From: Puniceibacterium sp. IMCC21224 | GTDB taxonomy: Bacteria > Pseudomonadota > Alphaproteobacteria > Rhodobacterales > Rhodobacteraceae | Direction: 5' to 3' | Length of the DNA: 64,000 nt | NCBI RefSeq assembly: GCF_001038505.1 | Contig: NZ_LDPY01000001.1 | Span: 1,550,001-1,614,000, forward strand | Part shown: positions 27,663-35,442 of the stretch, in pieces | Position numbering within the stretch: the first letter of the stretch is position 1 | How the letters are laid out: the number at the start of each line of letters is the position of its first letter | Translations under genes and position numbers: made by a program | The notes under the pieces: generated by a model | The model's input: only the letters and a program-made list of their open reading frames with translations | Database searches by the model: none | What the model was told of the DNA's origin: nothing

Positions 27663-28888
27663 TCAAGTTCTTCCGCAACGGCAAAGGCGCGGGGGCGGGT
27701 CCTGTCGGCTACCTCGTCGCGGACAAGGTGCTGGCCTATGACGACAACCGCGACCTGATCCGCGATGCAGACGGCCAGCCGATGACCGTGACGCGGGAGC
27801 CTTTGCCTGAAGTCCTTCGCGGCAATCCCGACCGCACCGAAGCCCTGATCGATGCCAGCCGCCACCAGTGGACCTACCGCGCGGGGGTGATCAGCTTTGC
27901 CGCCGAGGATGCCCCGACCGAGGATCAGCAGGCCGAGGTCATGGACGGGTTCGAGCGTCTGGCCTTCGCGGGGCTGGACCCTGAGCAATATGACGTGCTC
28001 TGGGTCCGACATACCCACGAAGACCGGGTCGAGCTTCACTTCTGCACACCGCGCTTGGAACTGACCTCGGGCCGCAGCCTGAACATCGCCCCGCCAGGCT
28101 ATGAGAAGGCCTTCGATAGCCTGCGCGACGTGATGAACCAGCGCCACGGCTGGGCCGATCCGATGGAGCTGGAGCGCACCCAAGAGGTCCGTGACGCCAT
28201 CGAGACACCAACCCGCGCCCAAGGCCGCGACGAGTTGCATGGGTGGCTCCAAGACCAGATCAGCGTCGGTCTGATCATCGACCGTGCCAGCATGCTCGAT
28301 GCGCTCACCGATGCGGGCTTCGATATCCCGCGCGCAGGCAAAGCCTACCTGACCGCCCAAGACCCCGACACCGGCGAGCGCTGGCGTTTGAAAGGAGAGA
28401 TTTTCCATGAAAACTGGCAAGCCGACCCGGCTGAGCGAGAAGTTGAACGCGGAGCTGGACACGATCCGGCAAGACTACGCTGCCTCGATGGCATCCCAGC
28501 TCGAGAGCTTCAGGACCGATTTGAGCAAAGTTGCGACCATCGCGCATCGTACAATGGTAATCCCCCCATTAAAAATGGGGGGATTACCACGACACCCCTG
28601 ACAGCCTTGGAAAGCGACTTGCTCGCCTGCGTCGAGCGGTTGGTGACGGCCTGCGAGGTCTCAGCAAAGGAATTGAGCGGATTAGAGGAACGCTCGACGA
28701 ACAGGATGCAGAGCCAGCTGGATGGTATCGCACAATGCGTGACACTGCTGGTGCGTTCGCAAGCCGTATCAATGAAAGCATTGCGTGGATTGTTGAACAA
28801 GGAAGCGAGCTACGCGACGCTGGACGAACAATTGAGCACGAGCTTGAGCTTAGCGAAGGACGCCGAAGAGAGGCTGAGACAGAGCTAG
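27656..28888 (+). CDS. Relaxase/mobilization nuclease, C-terminus altered by an IS-end scar
   Basis: A 410-codon frame. Residues 1 to about 290 are a MobA/VirD2-like relaxase: MLIKFFRNGKGAGAGPVGYL start and the metal-binding VRHTHEDRVELHFCTPR segment. At codons 301-311 the frame passes through the 35-bp IS scar (28555-28589, read as GNPPIKNGGIT). It then continues into a sequence (LTALESDLLACVERLVTACE onward) that looks like a separate MbeD-type coiled-coil protein. A better relaxase-like C-terminus lies in another frame (28573-28929). Nicking may survive since the N-terminal domain is intact. Confidence 0.75.
   Translation: MLIKFFRNGKGAGAGPVGYLVADKVLAYDDNRDLIRDADGQPMTVTREPLPEVLRGNPDRTEALIDASRHQWTYRAGVISFAAEDAPTEDQQAEVMDGFERLAFAGLDPEQYDVLWVRHTHEDRVELHFCTPRLELTSGRSLNIAPPGYEKAFDSLRDVMNQRHGWADPMELERTQEVRDAIETPTRAQGRDELHGWLQDQISVGLIIDRASMLDALTDAGFDIPRAGKAYLTAQDPDTGERWRLKGEIFHENWQADPAEREVERGAGHDPARLRCLDGIPARELQDRFEQSCDHRASYNGNPPIKNGGITTTPLTALESDLLACVERLVTACEVSAKELSGLEERSTNRMQSQLDGIAQCVTLLVRSQAVSMKALRGLLNKEASYATLDEQLSTSLSLAKDAEERLRQS
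28407..28601 (+). CDS. Nested MbeB/MobB-like protein, truncated
   Basis: A 64-codon frame inside the relaxase gene in another phase, with a strong ribosome site (AAAGGAGAG at 28391-28399). Its first 49 residues (MKTGKPTRLSEKLNAELD, TIRQDYAASMASQLESF) look like the start of an MbeB-like mobilization protein. After residue 49 it reads into the IS-end scar and soon stops, so the rest has been lost. ColE1-type plasmids carry mbeB and mbeD nested in mbeA in the same way. Confidence 0.6.
   Translation: MKTGKPTRLSEKLNAELDTIRQDYAASMASQLESFRTDLSKVATIAHRTMVIPPLKMGGLPRHP
28555..28589. repeat. 35-bp inverted-repeat scar made of IS ends
   Basis: Perfect 16-bp arms (TGGTAATCCCCCCATT and its complement) around AAA. 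The right 25 bases equal the right end of the IS3-family element at 35096-36305 (at 36281-36305), and the first 8 (GGTAATCC) equal its left end. It looks like two IS ends joined with everything between them removed, or a minimal MITE. Confidence 0.85.
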
Positions 28889-28929
28889 AGGAGCGGGAGG
28901 TCGAGATGGATCGGGGGATGACGCATTAG
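28573..28929 (+). pseudogene. Displaced C-terminus of the relaxase
   Basis: This frame is open from just after a stop in the scar to TAG at 28929 and encodes a helical, charged stretch (DSLGKRLARLRRAVGDGLRG, INESIAWIVEQGSELRDAG, then Glu/Arg-rich). This suits the coiled C-terminal tail of a relaxase and is out of frame with the N-terminal domain. It has no start of its own. I infer it was once joined to the relaxase and that the scar shifted the frame. Confidence 0.5.
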
Positions 28930-29009
28930 GAGTCAGTTGGGGTCAGCAGTGTGGCGAAGCAAACTTTCGCTGCTCATACCAAATACCTGTGAAAATTGGT
29001 GCGAAGTGT

Positions 29010-29876
29010 TCAGAGATCGAAATGGGAGGCACATTTTACCCAAAGCGGAATTTGGGACAAGTCTACTTTGGAAGCGAAGTCGCTTCCATAACGCTGTCCA
29101 TCAATGGCACTCAGAACCTTCAGTGTGCAAAGCGCCTGATTTGTTGCCAGCATAGGTAATTCTGAAAACTGACTTTGCCACTCGACAATAAACGCAGAAA
29201 TCAAATCTCTTCCGGGGTCAACCGTCAGAGACCAGTCGTTCTCGTTAAGCGATCTCATATGAGCGCCGACTGACTGTGCTGCTGGATGAGCGTAGCCGCA
29301 AAGTTCAGTATACATATCATAAATTCTTGGTGCATAGGGCTCCAAGCTTTTGACATACACGTGTGTCCGCTCGGCGCGATGGCTGTCAGCACTATCTTCG
29401 CCGTTCTTCACCTTCCTTGCGTGAGTATAGTGAATCAATGAATTTTCTAAGTCACTTGAAGAAATAAAAGGATTCGAGTTTCCGCCAAGCATTCTTTTTA
29501 TTTCTGAGCTATTTTCAGCTATCGTGAGCGGCACCAAATTTAGGGAGTGAATAGTGTCTCCGGAAAATTCAGTAAGTGCGCGAACGGACGACATGAATGA
29601 TAAGAAATTATCGTCTTCATAAGCAGAATCGATTGCCCTTACCCAATTGACTGTTCTGATGATCGCGGTTGCACTTGAAAAGTGGGCTCGGTCCAAAATT
29701 TCTTGCCAGTATTGAATGCCCGCTCGACCCATATCTTTGGATGCCAGGTCTCTAAACTCATCTTCGCTCAAAAAGTTGTAAACGATGTTACCGTCTCTAA
29801 ACTCTCCAACAAGAGTAGACAGGTTAGTCATGATCGTTTGACCAGTTTCACCAAAGATTTGTGTTACGTTTTTCAC
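29010..29876 (-). CDS. Unknown protein in the accessory region
   Basis: A 288-residue soluble protein I do not recognise with confidence. The pattern around SFMSSVRALTEFSGD (residues about 90-105) and ELCGYAHPAAQSVG (about 190-205) recalls DUF5677-like helical proteins that occur in defence islands. No membrane segment or signal peptide. Base composition is AT-richer than the core genes, like the R-M operon. It lies downstream of that operon on the same strand, separated by an antitoxin gene. Role unknown; accessory defence is a guess from position. Confidence 0.6.
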   Translation of the reverse strand: MKNVTQIFGETGQTIMTNLSTLVGEFRDGNIVYNFLSEDEFRDLASKDMGRAGIQYWQEILDRAHFSSATAIIRTVNWVRAIDSAYEDDNFLSFMSSVRALTEFSGDTIHSLNLVPLTIAENSSEIKRMLGGNSNPFISSSDLENSLIHYTHARKVKNGEDSADSHRAERTHVYVKSLEPYAPRIYDMYTELCGYAHPAAQSVGAHMRSLNENDWSLTVDPGRDLISAFIVEWQSQFSELPMLATNQALCTLKVLSAIDGQRYGSDFASKVDLSQIPLWVKCASHFDL

Positions 29877-30021
29877 GAGACGCCCCCAAAATTTGGATCA
29901 ATAGGCCATATAAACTAACTGATATAAAGGGCAAATAGCCTTGAAGCGGACATTTTTGCGCGCCGCAGCAACCACGGTGGCGTAAGTGCAGAATTGCACC
30001 CATTTACGCGACTGGCTGCCA

Positions 30022-30318
30022 CTAGGCGGCAACGAGCGGTTCGATGCTAGACACGTCGATTTCTTTGGCCGCTACCGCCATGTCGTAGTTTGTCTGCAGG
30101 TTCACCCAATAAGCCGGTGTCGTGTTGAACACGCGGGCGAGACGGAGCGCCGTATCAGGCGTGATCCCCGTAGTTCCCTTGATAAGCCGCTCGATGCGTG
30201 TCCGGGGTACACCCAGACGTCGCGCAAACGCGATTGCTCCCAGGTCCAAGGGATCAAGATAAAGTTCTTTCAGGACTGCACCGGGGTGTATTGGTTCATC
30301 AAGTACGCTCATCAACAT
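30022..30318 (-). CDS. higA: HigA-type antitoxin without a visible toxin
   Basis: A 98-residue HigA/VapI-like XRE protein: HPGAVLKELYLDPLDLGAIA, RLGVPRTRIERLIKGTTGI, TALRLARVFNTTPAYWVNLQ. HigA binds its own promoter and neutralises the RNase HigB. A higB gene would be expected just upstream, but 30319-30551 contains only a 68-codon frame (30353-30559) without HigB features. It may be an orphan antitoxin acting as a regulator, or a remnant of a degraded pair. Confidence 0.82.
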   Translation of the reverse strand: MLMSVLDEPIHPGAVLKELYLDPLDLGAIAFARRLGVPRTRIERLIKGTTGITPDTALRLARVFNTTPAYWVNLQTNYDMAVAAKEIDVSSIEPLVAA

Positions 30319-30551
30319 TCCTTTCTTGCGGTAATAGGCAGTCTCGATTTACTTAGTGCCGTCCGGCGTCTGAAAATATTTCGTGGTAACAAAACCCATC
30401 AAGAAACACCCTGTAGTCCCGCAGAAAAACTCTACCTCTTGCTGGATTTGTGGAGGAAAGCCCAGTGATTGCTCGTATGTTTGGTCCGAATGACAAGCCG
30501 CGCAATGAAAATTCACCTGCCATGGCCAATTTTGTGAAACGACCAGGGCAA
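30319..30551. other. Gap between higA and the XRE gene
   Basis: Holds a 68-codon minus-strand frame (30353-30559) overlapping the XRE gene by 8 bases. The frame has no recognisable domain and does not resemble HigB toxins. No terminator hairpin is evident. Confidence 0.4.
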
Positions 30552-30863
30552 CTAGTCATCAGCCTTCGCGGAATTTTTTTGAGCGACTTTTTGGTAAGGG
30601 CGTGTACCTATTGTTTTTGGGTCTGCATCGATACCGTTGAGCAGATCCGACATGGATATACCAAGTGCAAAAGCTATCCGCGAGAGTGTCTTAAGATTTA
30701 GGTTTTGCCGACCTGCTTCAACTCTCCAAGCGTAGTTATTGCTCATTCCTGCTGCCTCAGAAAACGATTGCTGAGAATGACCAGATTCCATCCGAAGCTG
30801 TCGAATCCGAAGTCCAACTGCCTGTAAGAGTGGTTCACCGACTTCTTTCGTCTGTTCTGTCAT
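30552..30863 (-). CDS. XRE-family regulator, candidate controller protein of the R-M operon
   Basis: A 103-residue HTH_3 protein: VGLRIRQLRMESGHSQQSFSEA-type helix 1-2, AGMSNNYAWRVEAGRQNLNL recognition helix and LKTLSRIAFALGISMSDLL. It lies 5 bases behind the putative endonuclease gene on the same strand, as the last gene of the operon. Controller (C) proteins of type II systems have this fold and delay endonuclease expression, but they usually precede the endonuclease gene. A palindrome inside the operon promoter is a possible target. Confidence 0.8.
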   Translation of the reverse strand: MTEQTKEVGEPLLQAVGLRIRQLRMESGHSQQSFSEAAGMSNNYAWRVEAGRQNLNLKTLSRIAFALGISMSDLLNGIDADPKTIGTRPYQKVAQKNSAKADD

Positions 30864-30868
30864 GCGAT

Positions 30869-32266
30869 CTACTCGTCATCTTCCGCTGGGAGAAAGTTGA
30901 TTTCGTAAATTGCCGTTGCGAAATCAAGTTGATCAAAAGGTGACTTAAGTTCGCATAGTACTGGCGCATCGTTCAGATTTCCAACCCGCAAGATAACGTA
31001 GGTTTCAGGGTTAGCGTCCGCGAATACTTTCTCTGGAGCGGACATAAAGAAGCGCGTTTCTAGCGGCCCCTGAGTAGCCTTAACTTCAACTAGTCTGTCT
31101 GTCCCATCGAGTTCAAAGGATTTGATGTCATATCCTTTCGTGTCATCTTCCAATGACACATGCTCGATTTTCTCTACCAGATCAGGATGGCCGCGTAGTC
31201 TCCATTGTTCATATTGAAGCGCAAATTCCTCGCCGACACGGCCAACTATGTCGTTGCGTTCTTGCTTTCGCTTATGGTCAATTTTCTTCGGAGCAGAGCC
31301 CCCCTTTTTTCTAGGTTTTTTCTTAGGTGGTTGAGGAGCCGCGCGTTCTACTTTTTCAAAATTTATCTCAGCTGGCAGCTTTAAGATGGCATCTGGCTTG
31401 GTAGTATCGGTGCGACCACCTTTAGCCTGGTCACTTGCAGGACCGGCTGGAATCCCGATATTGGCGATAATCGCAGCAAACTTTTCTATCTGTTTTTCGT
31501 CAAACGAGTCCCATTGCCTTGGCCGTCTGGGTTGCCCAAACTCCCGCAGCAATGTTCGCGGATCTTGCTTTGGCGTTGCCATTATCTCAAGAGCAAGGCA
31601 GACCGTTGCTCGAGCCTTTCCACGTGGAATTTTTCCGCCAATGGCACGGGCAACTTGATCTGCCGCTGATTGTGTTTCCTTATCTGCGGCAACCTCTTCA
31701 GCATAGTCATCAAGGTCATACTCAATGGCCTCAACAGGTACTTTTTCGTCTCTGAAAGCGGAGCCGGGCGCAAAGCCATCTATAGAGTTGTCAAGGTAAT
31801 TCAGAATGAAGAGCGCATCCCAGTTGTCGAGTAATTTGTGCGGGTCGTATGATGACCGGAGCTCAGCCCAGTATTCAGCATACGATACATAGGCATCTAC
31901 ATTCAGTTGCCGAGCTTCATGCATAAGCAAGAATGTCCGCGCAAACTCATCTGCCATGGAGTCGTTCGCCACATCGTACTTCAACCAAGAATCAAGTGTC
32001 GCGTTGCCTAACTCTGTAAGTGTCGCCGTATCGACGGCACCAACTACAAGACCTGCGCTCCTAAGATCCGTTATTCTTTGGACTTGATCATTGTGAGTGA
32101 GCGGTTCACCAGCCCGAACAGACAATAGATTAACCGTTACATCGTCTAGATCACGCATTGATGTAGCGAATGGATCAAGACGGCGCTCAGTTGTTCGATT
32201 ACTTTTGCCGGTGGCTGTTAACCAATCAAGAACGCGTGCTCCTAGCCCGACATCATCCCAATCCAC
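30869..32266 (-). CDS. Putative restriction endonuclease with C-terminal DUF3883 domain
   Basis: A 465-residue protein. Residues about 1-280 have no recognised domain. A Lys/Pro-rich linker (KKKPRKKGGSAPKKIDHKRK) leads to a DUF3883-like domain with a PD-(D/E)xK signature: GRVGEEFALQYEQWRLRG, then KGYDIKSFELDGTDRLVEVKAT (Asp, Glu and Lys of the nuclease core). It overlaps the preceding methyltransferase gene by 25 bases, so expression is coupled. I infer it is the cleavage subunit; the unknown N-terminus probably recognises DNA. Confidence 0.75.
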   Translation of the reverse strand: MDWDDVGLGARVLDWLTATGKSNRTTERRLDPFATSMRDLDDVTVNLLSVRAGEPLTHNDQVQRITDLRSAGLVVGAVDTATLTELGNATLDSWLKYDVANDSMADEFARTFLLMHEARQLNVDAYVSYAEYWAELRSSYDPHKLLDNWDALFILNYLDNSIDGFAPGSAFRDEKVPVEAIEYDLDDYAEEVAADKETQSAADQVARAIGGKIPRGKARATVCLALEIMATPKQDPRTLLREFGQPRRPRQWDSFDEKQIEKFAAIIANIGIPAGPASDQAKGGRTDTTKPDAILKLPAEINFEKVERAAPQPPKKKPRKKGGSAPKKIDHKRKQERNDIVGRVGEEFALQYEQWRLRGHPDLVEKIEHVSLEDDTKGYDIKSFELDGTDRLVEVKATQGPLETRFFMSAPEKVFADANPETYVILRVGNLNDAPVLCELKSPFDQLDFATAIYEINFLPAEDDE

Positions 32267-33486
32267 TGCTCGCTCCTATCGTCACCTGCTTTTGCGGCGA
32301 TACTAGCCTTGCTTGCGGAGAAAAGAAATTCCTTAACTTCCTTTGCCTTATGGCCACCATAGCTTTGGTAGTTAGTTCGGGAAACCGGCTGAAATTTGAC
32401 GCTGTTCGGTTGGAACAGGTCACTACGAAAGAATGCTTCAAGAACTTCTTTTCCGAGGAGCTCGCTTTCCGCAGTCTTAAATTGTCCCCAATGGTTTCGG
32501 CCATCGAAGTAGCTTAAAACAACATGGTCTGCTTTGGAGCGTTCAATGAGGCGCTTGAGTGAGGGCATGAAGCCAGTTTTGCTGCAAAAAGTTGACTTGA
32601 AATCACTTTCCATGTTTTGCCCTCGAACAAACTCAATCCGCGCAAAGAAGTTGTCAAGGTCATCAACTTCTGCATGGGACGAAAGCAAGTTAAGCATGAA
32701 GTAGTACGATGTATATTGCCGAAAATTGTATGGTGGATCGAGATACAACACTCGGTGACGAGGGATCGTGCAAACAAAATCCATCGAATCTTGCTCTTTG
32801 CCGATGTGAGTGCTCTTCAAACCGCTAAAAATCTCGTCGGGCGGCACTTCAAGCGATATAAAATTAAGTGCCCGAGAATCGATAAGATCCCTTGGGAAAT
32901 CATGATAAGTGCCTTGCGTATTGCTTACCTTTTCAACGGCACTTAACAGCATTGCTGTTAGGATGCAGCGAGTGCGCTGATCAATTGATTCCGTTCTAAA
33001 CCAATGTCTTATGCGTGAAAGCGCTCTATCAATCGCTTTAGCGTTGTCGGTTGAAAAGAAGCGACGGCGACCGGTAGTGCCCCTTGAGCTTTGAAAGCCA
33101 CTTTTTTCGCCTTCTTCACAATAATGATCAAATATGTCAGTGCGGCGTTCGAGCTGAGGAAACTTTCCATCATATGGTGCTATGAGTTCGGTTGCTAAGC
33201 TTTGCCAGAGTTTCCTTCGCTCTGTCGAAGATACTACACGACCATTAGGCGCGTATGGATGGTTTCCCGAAAAGAACGCATGTGCGAAAACCCAAGAAAA
33301 GTGATTGATGTCGTTGCACGCAACGCGGTAACCGGCTCGACGAAGTGATGCAGATACTGCCAAAGAGCCCGAGAATGCGTCAACAATTAGGTCGCCTGGG
33401 CTGGCAAGTTCGCCAATGGCATTAATGATCTCATCCGAGATCGTAGATTTGTTGCCAAGATAGCGCTGAATTAGACCGATTTGCAT
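32242..33486 (-). CDS. D12-class DNA adenine methyltransferase (second of operon)
   Basis: A 414-residue N6-adenine methylase of the D12/Dam class: IQRYLGNKSTISDEIINAIG at the start, SAM loop LIVDAFSGSLAVSASLRRAG, and catalytic DPPYNFRQYTSYY (DPPY). It overlaps the first methylase by 16 bases and the endonuclease gene by 25. Paired D12 methylases typically modify the two strands of an asymmetric site, as the two domains of M.FokI do. Confidence 0.88.
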   Translation of the reverse strand: MQIGLIQRYLGNKSTISDEIINAIGELASPGDLIVDAFSGSLAVSASLRRAGYRVACNDINHFSWVFAHAFFSGNHPYAPNGRVVSSTERRKLWQSLATELIAPYDGKFPQLERRTDIFDHYCEEGEKSGFQSSRGTTGRRRFFSTDNAKAIDRALSRIRHWFRTESIDQRTRCILTAMLLSAVEKVSNTQGTYHDFPRDLIDSRALNFISLEVPPDEIFSGLKSTHIGKEQDSMDFVCTIPRHRVLYLDPPYNFRQYTSYYFMLNLLSSHAEVDDLDNFFARIEFVRGQNMESDFKSTFCSKTGFMPSLKRLIERSKADHVVLSYFDGRNHWGQFKTAESELLGKEVLEAFFRSDLFQPNSVKFQPVSRTNYQSYGGHKAKEVKEFLFSASKASIAAKAGDDRSEQWIGMMSG

Positions 33487-34805
33487 AGTATCAGAACTTC
33501 CTTGTCATCGCGTTTTGAGTTTGAGTTTCCTGTGCTGTTGAACTGCCTATAACGATGATCCATCGTTTGACATTCCACTCGGCTTTTCCCAAAGGCACCA
33601 ACGCATATTTCTTGTAGCTCGGAAAGAGAGACCATTCTAGCGTTTCCATCCGAACCAGCGGAAGATGCAGAGTAGCTGATTATCGCAGAAGCGCCTTGGG
33701 CTGCGATCTTACCCATTAGACTAGCGAATGCTTTGGGCGCTTTGGAGCGAGCACTGAAAGCAGATTTATAACGGTTTTCTGGGTAGAGCCCTGTCGTAAT
33801 CGGGGTGTTCGCTGGCAGCTTTGGCACTCCATCATCCGCTAAGGTCTCTAGAAAATGGTAAAATCGAGAATATTGCTGAGCTGTATAAGGCGGATCGAGG
33901 TAATAGAGTTGCTGAGCACCAATATCGCTAACGATGTTTTCTGCAGCGCCTTTTAGTGAGCGATGTTCATCTTGGGAATAGAACGGTGTGGAGGACACAG
34001 ATTGACAGCCCTCCAAGAACCGAACGATGATGTCTTCGCGACGATCAGAAAGAAGTCGCCCATCGAGAAAGCGAGTATTTTCGGAAGTGGTTTTAAATGG
34101 CTGTGCAAAATGCTTTCCTGCTGAGTGCACGGCCACTGATGCGGCATGCATCAATGCGGTTTTCGAAGCAGCCCGCTGCCACAAAGACAGTTGCTGGTTG
34201 CCCGCAAGCTCTGCACAAAGTGAGTGCAATATATCTAGCGAAAGTGTTTGCCTAACTCCAAAATAGCTACCGGCGTACACTGAAGTCATCGGTGATGTAT
34301 TTGATGCCGTATCAGGCCGTTTCCAAGATAATGGAAGCCCTTCATAAAGATCTCGAAGAGCTGAAATATCTTGAGTGGCGATGGCTTCGTCCTCACGAAC
34401 CATCGCACTCGTCCATTGAGCATATTCAGGCGTCGCCATTTTTCTATCAAAGTGTTCGTTGAGCCCCTCGAGGGTCAAATTTTCGCCTGCTACTCGGTGC
34501 ACGCCAAGAAGAGCAGTTCCAAAAATTTCAGCATAAGCTTGTGTATCTATTGCAGTTACTTTGTAGCCGTCTGAAGCAAGCGCCTGAGCAACAACCGTCG
34601 AGCCCGTGAAAAGGTCCACGACTTGTGCGTTGGGAGCAACCAGCTCCGCAACTGCAGCCCGAATTTCATTTAGCACTCGCATCTTACTGCCCAGATATTG
34701 AACCGGGCGGTAAGGAGCATAGTCCGCTTTCGCGGCTTCAGAAGTAATTGGCGCACTGACCATGGTATTCACGTTTTCGCTTTCATCTAACCGTCTGTAG
34801 GCCAT
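33471..34805 (-). CDS. D12-class DNA adenine methyltransferase (first of operon)
   Basis: A 444-residue N6-adenine methylase: VQYLGSKMRVLNEIRAAVAE, SAM loop VVDLFTGSTVVAQALASDGY, catalytic DPPYTAQQYSRFYHFLETL. It is different enough from its neighbour that this is not a recent duplication. The start may be ATG 34805 or ATG 34763; neither has a strong ribosome site. It is the first gene of the operon, 46 bases from a promoter with an embedded palindrome. Confidence 0.88.
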   Translation of the reverse strand: MAYRRLDESENVNTMVSAPITSEAAKADYAPYRPVQYLGSKMRVLNEIRAAVAELVAPNAQVVDLFTGSTVVAQALASDGYKVTAIDTQAYAEIFGTALLGVHRVAGENLTLEGLNEHFDRKMATPEYAQWTSAMVREDEAIATQDISALRDLYEGLPLSWKRPDTASNTSPMTSVYAGSYFGVRQTLSLDILHSLCAELAGNQQLSLWQRAASKTALMHAASVAVHSAGKHFAQPFKTTSENTRFLDGRLLSDRREDIIVRFLEGCQSVSSTPFYSQDEHRSLKGAAENIVSDIGAQQLYYLDPPYTAQQYSRFYHFLETLADDGVPKLPANTPITTGLYPENRYKSAFSARSKAPKAFASLMGKIAAQGASAIISYSASSAGSDGNARMVSLSELQEICVGAFGKSRVECQTMDHRYRQFNSTGNSNSKRDDKEVLILCKSV

Positions 34806-34851
34806 GCGACCACAAAACTACATCTTCTACGTGCGAATTTGCACTAACGCG

Positions 34852-34880
34852 AATATGTACTTTAAAGTACATACAGTCAA
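34852..34880 (-). promoter_or_regulatory. Promoter of the methylase operon with embedded palindrome
   Basis: On the minus strand TTGACT (34880-34875), a 17-base spacer and CATATT (34857-34852) form a sigma-70-like promoter. The perfect palindrome TATGTACTTTAAAGTACATA (34854-34873) fills the spacer and -10 element. A dimeric repressor bound there would shut the promoter; the XRE protein of the operon is the obvious candidate. Confidence 0.65.
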
Positions 34881-35072
34881 CGTCTATTTGACGCCGATAT
34901 TTTGTTGCCTTGGCGCAAAGAAAAATTGCCCTTACGTGCATGATCAAACAACATCTTCGCTCACACTCCCTGCCTCTGGAAAACGTTCAGAACGTGAACA
35001 TCTTTCTGCAATGAAGGTATCAAAAGTGTAGTTCTCAAAGTACTGATTGCATGAAAATAATGGCTTCTTTAG
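34881..35072. other. Gap between the R-M promoter and the IS elements
   Basis: AT-rich sequence without a recognisable gene. The left end of the outer IS3-family element probably lies near 35008, where AAAAGT..TCTC matches its right end. Confidence 0.35.
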
Positions 35073-35178
35073 ATGTCTTTCAGCGACGATAGTTAGGTAA
35101 TCCCCCCCGGTAATCCCCCCCGAAAGTAAGGGGCTGCGGAAGTAGAATTTTCTCGGCAAGATGCATGAGGAGATTCAG

Positions 35179-35442
35179 ATGAAGATGACGAGATACAGTG
35201 AGCCGCAGATCCTTGCGATCCTGCGCCAGGCCGAAGGCGGTGTTCCGGTGGCCGAGCTTTGCCGCGAACATGGTATGAGCACAGCGTCCTTTTACAAATG
35301 GCGGGCGAAGTATGGCGGGATGGATGCTTCAATGATCGCGCAGACCAAGGCGCTTGAAGACGAGAACCGACGCCTGAAGAAGATGTTCGCAGAGTTGAGC
35401 ATGCAGAACGAGTTGCTGAAGGAAGCCCTTGGAAAAAAGTGA
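35179..35442 (+). CDS. IS3-family OrfA (HTH protein), element 1
   Basis: An 87-residue Orf[40 protein letters not shown] and a leucine-zipper tail. The start at 35179 follows GAGGAG by 7 bases. Near the 3' end A6G (35433-35439) is the classic slippery sequence; a -1 shift there fuses OrfA to OrfB. Confidence 0.9.
   Translation: MKMTRYSEPQILAILRQAEGGVPVAELCREHGMSTASFYKWRAKYGGMDASMIAQTKALEDENRRLKKMFAELSMQNELLKEALGKK

Noticed and set aside
30353..30559. HigB toxin for the HigA antitoxin
   Set aside because: The 68-codon frame has the right strand and position but none of the HigB/RelE features and overlaps the XRE gene.
34944..35159. 71-residue minus-strand protein near the IS boundary
   Set aside because: It spans the IS ends and their C-runs, so it is a product of the insertion junction.
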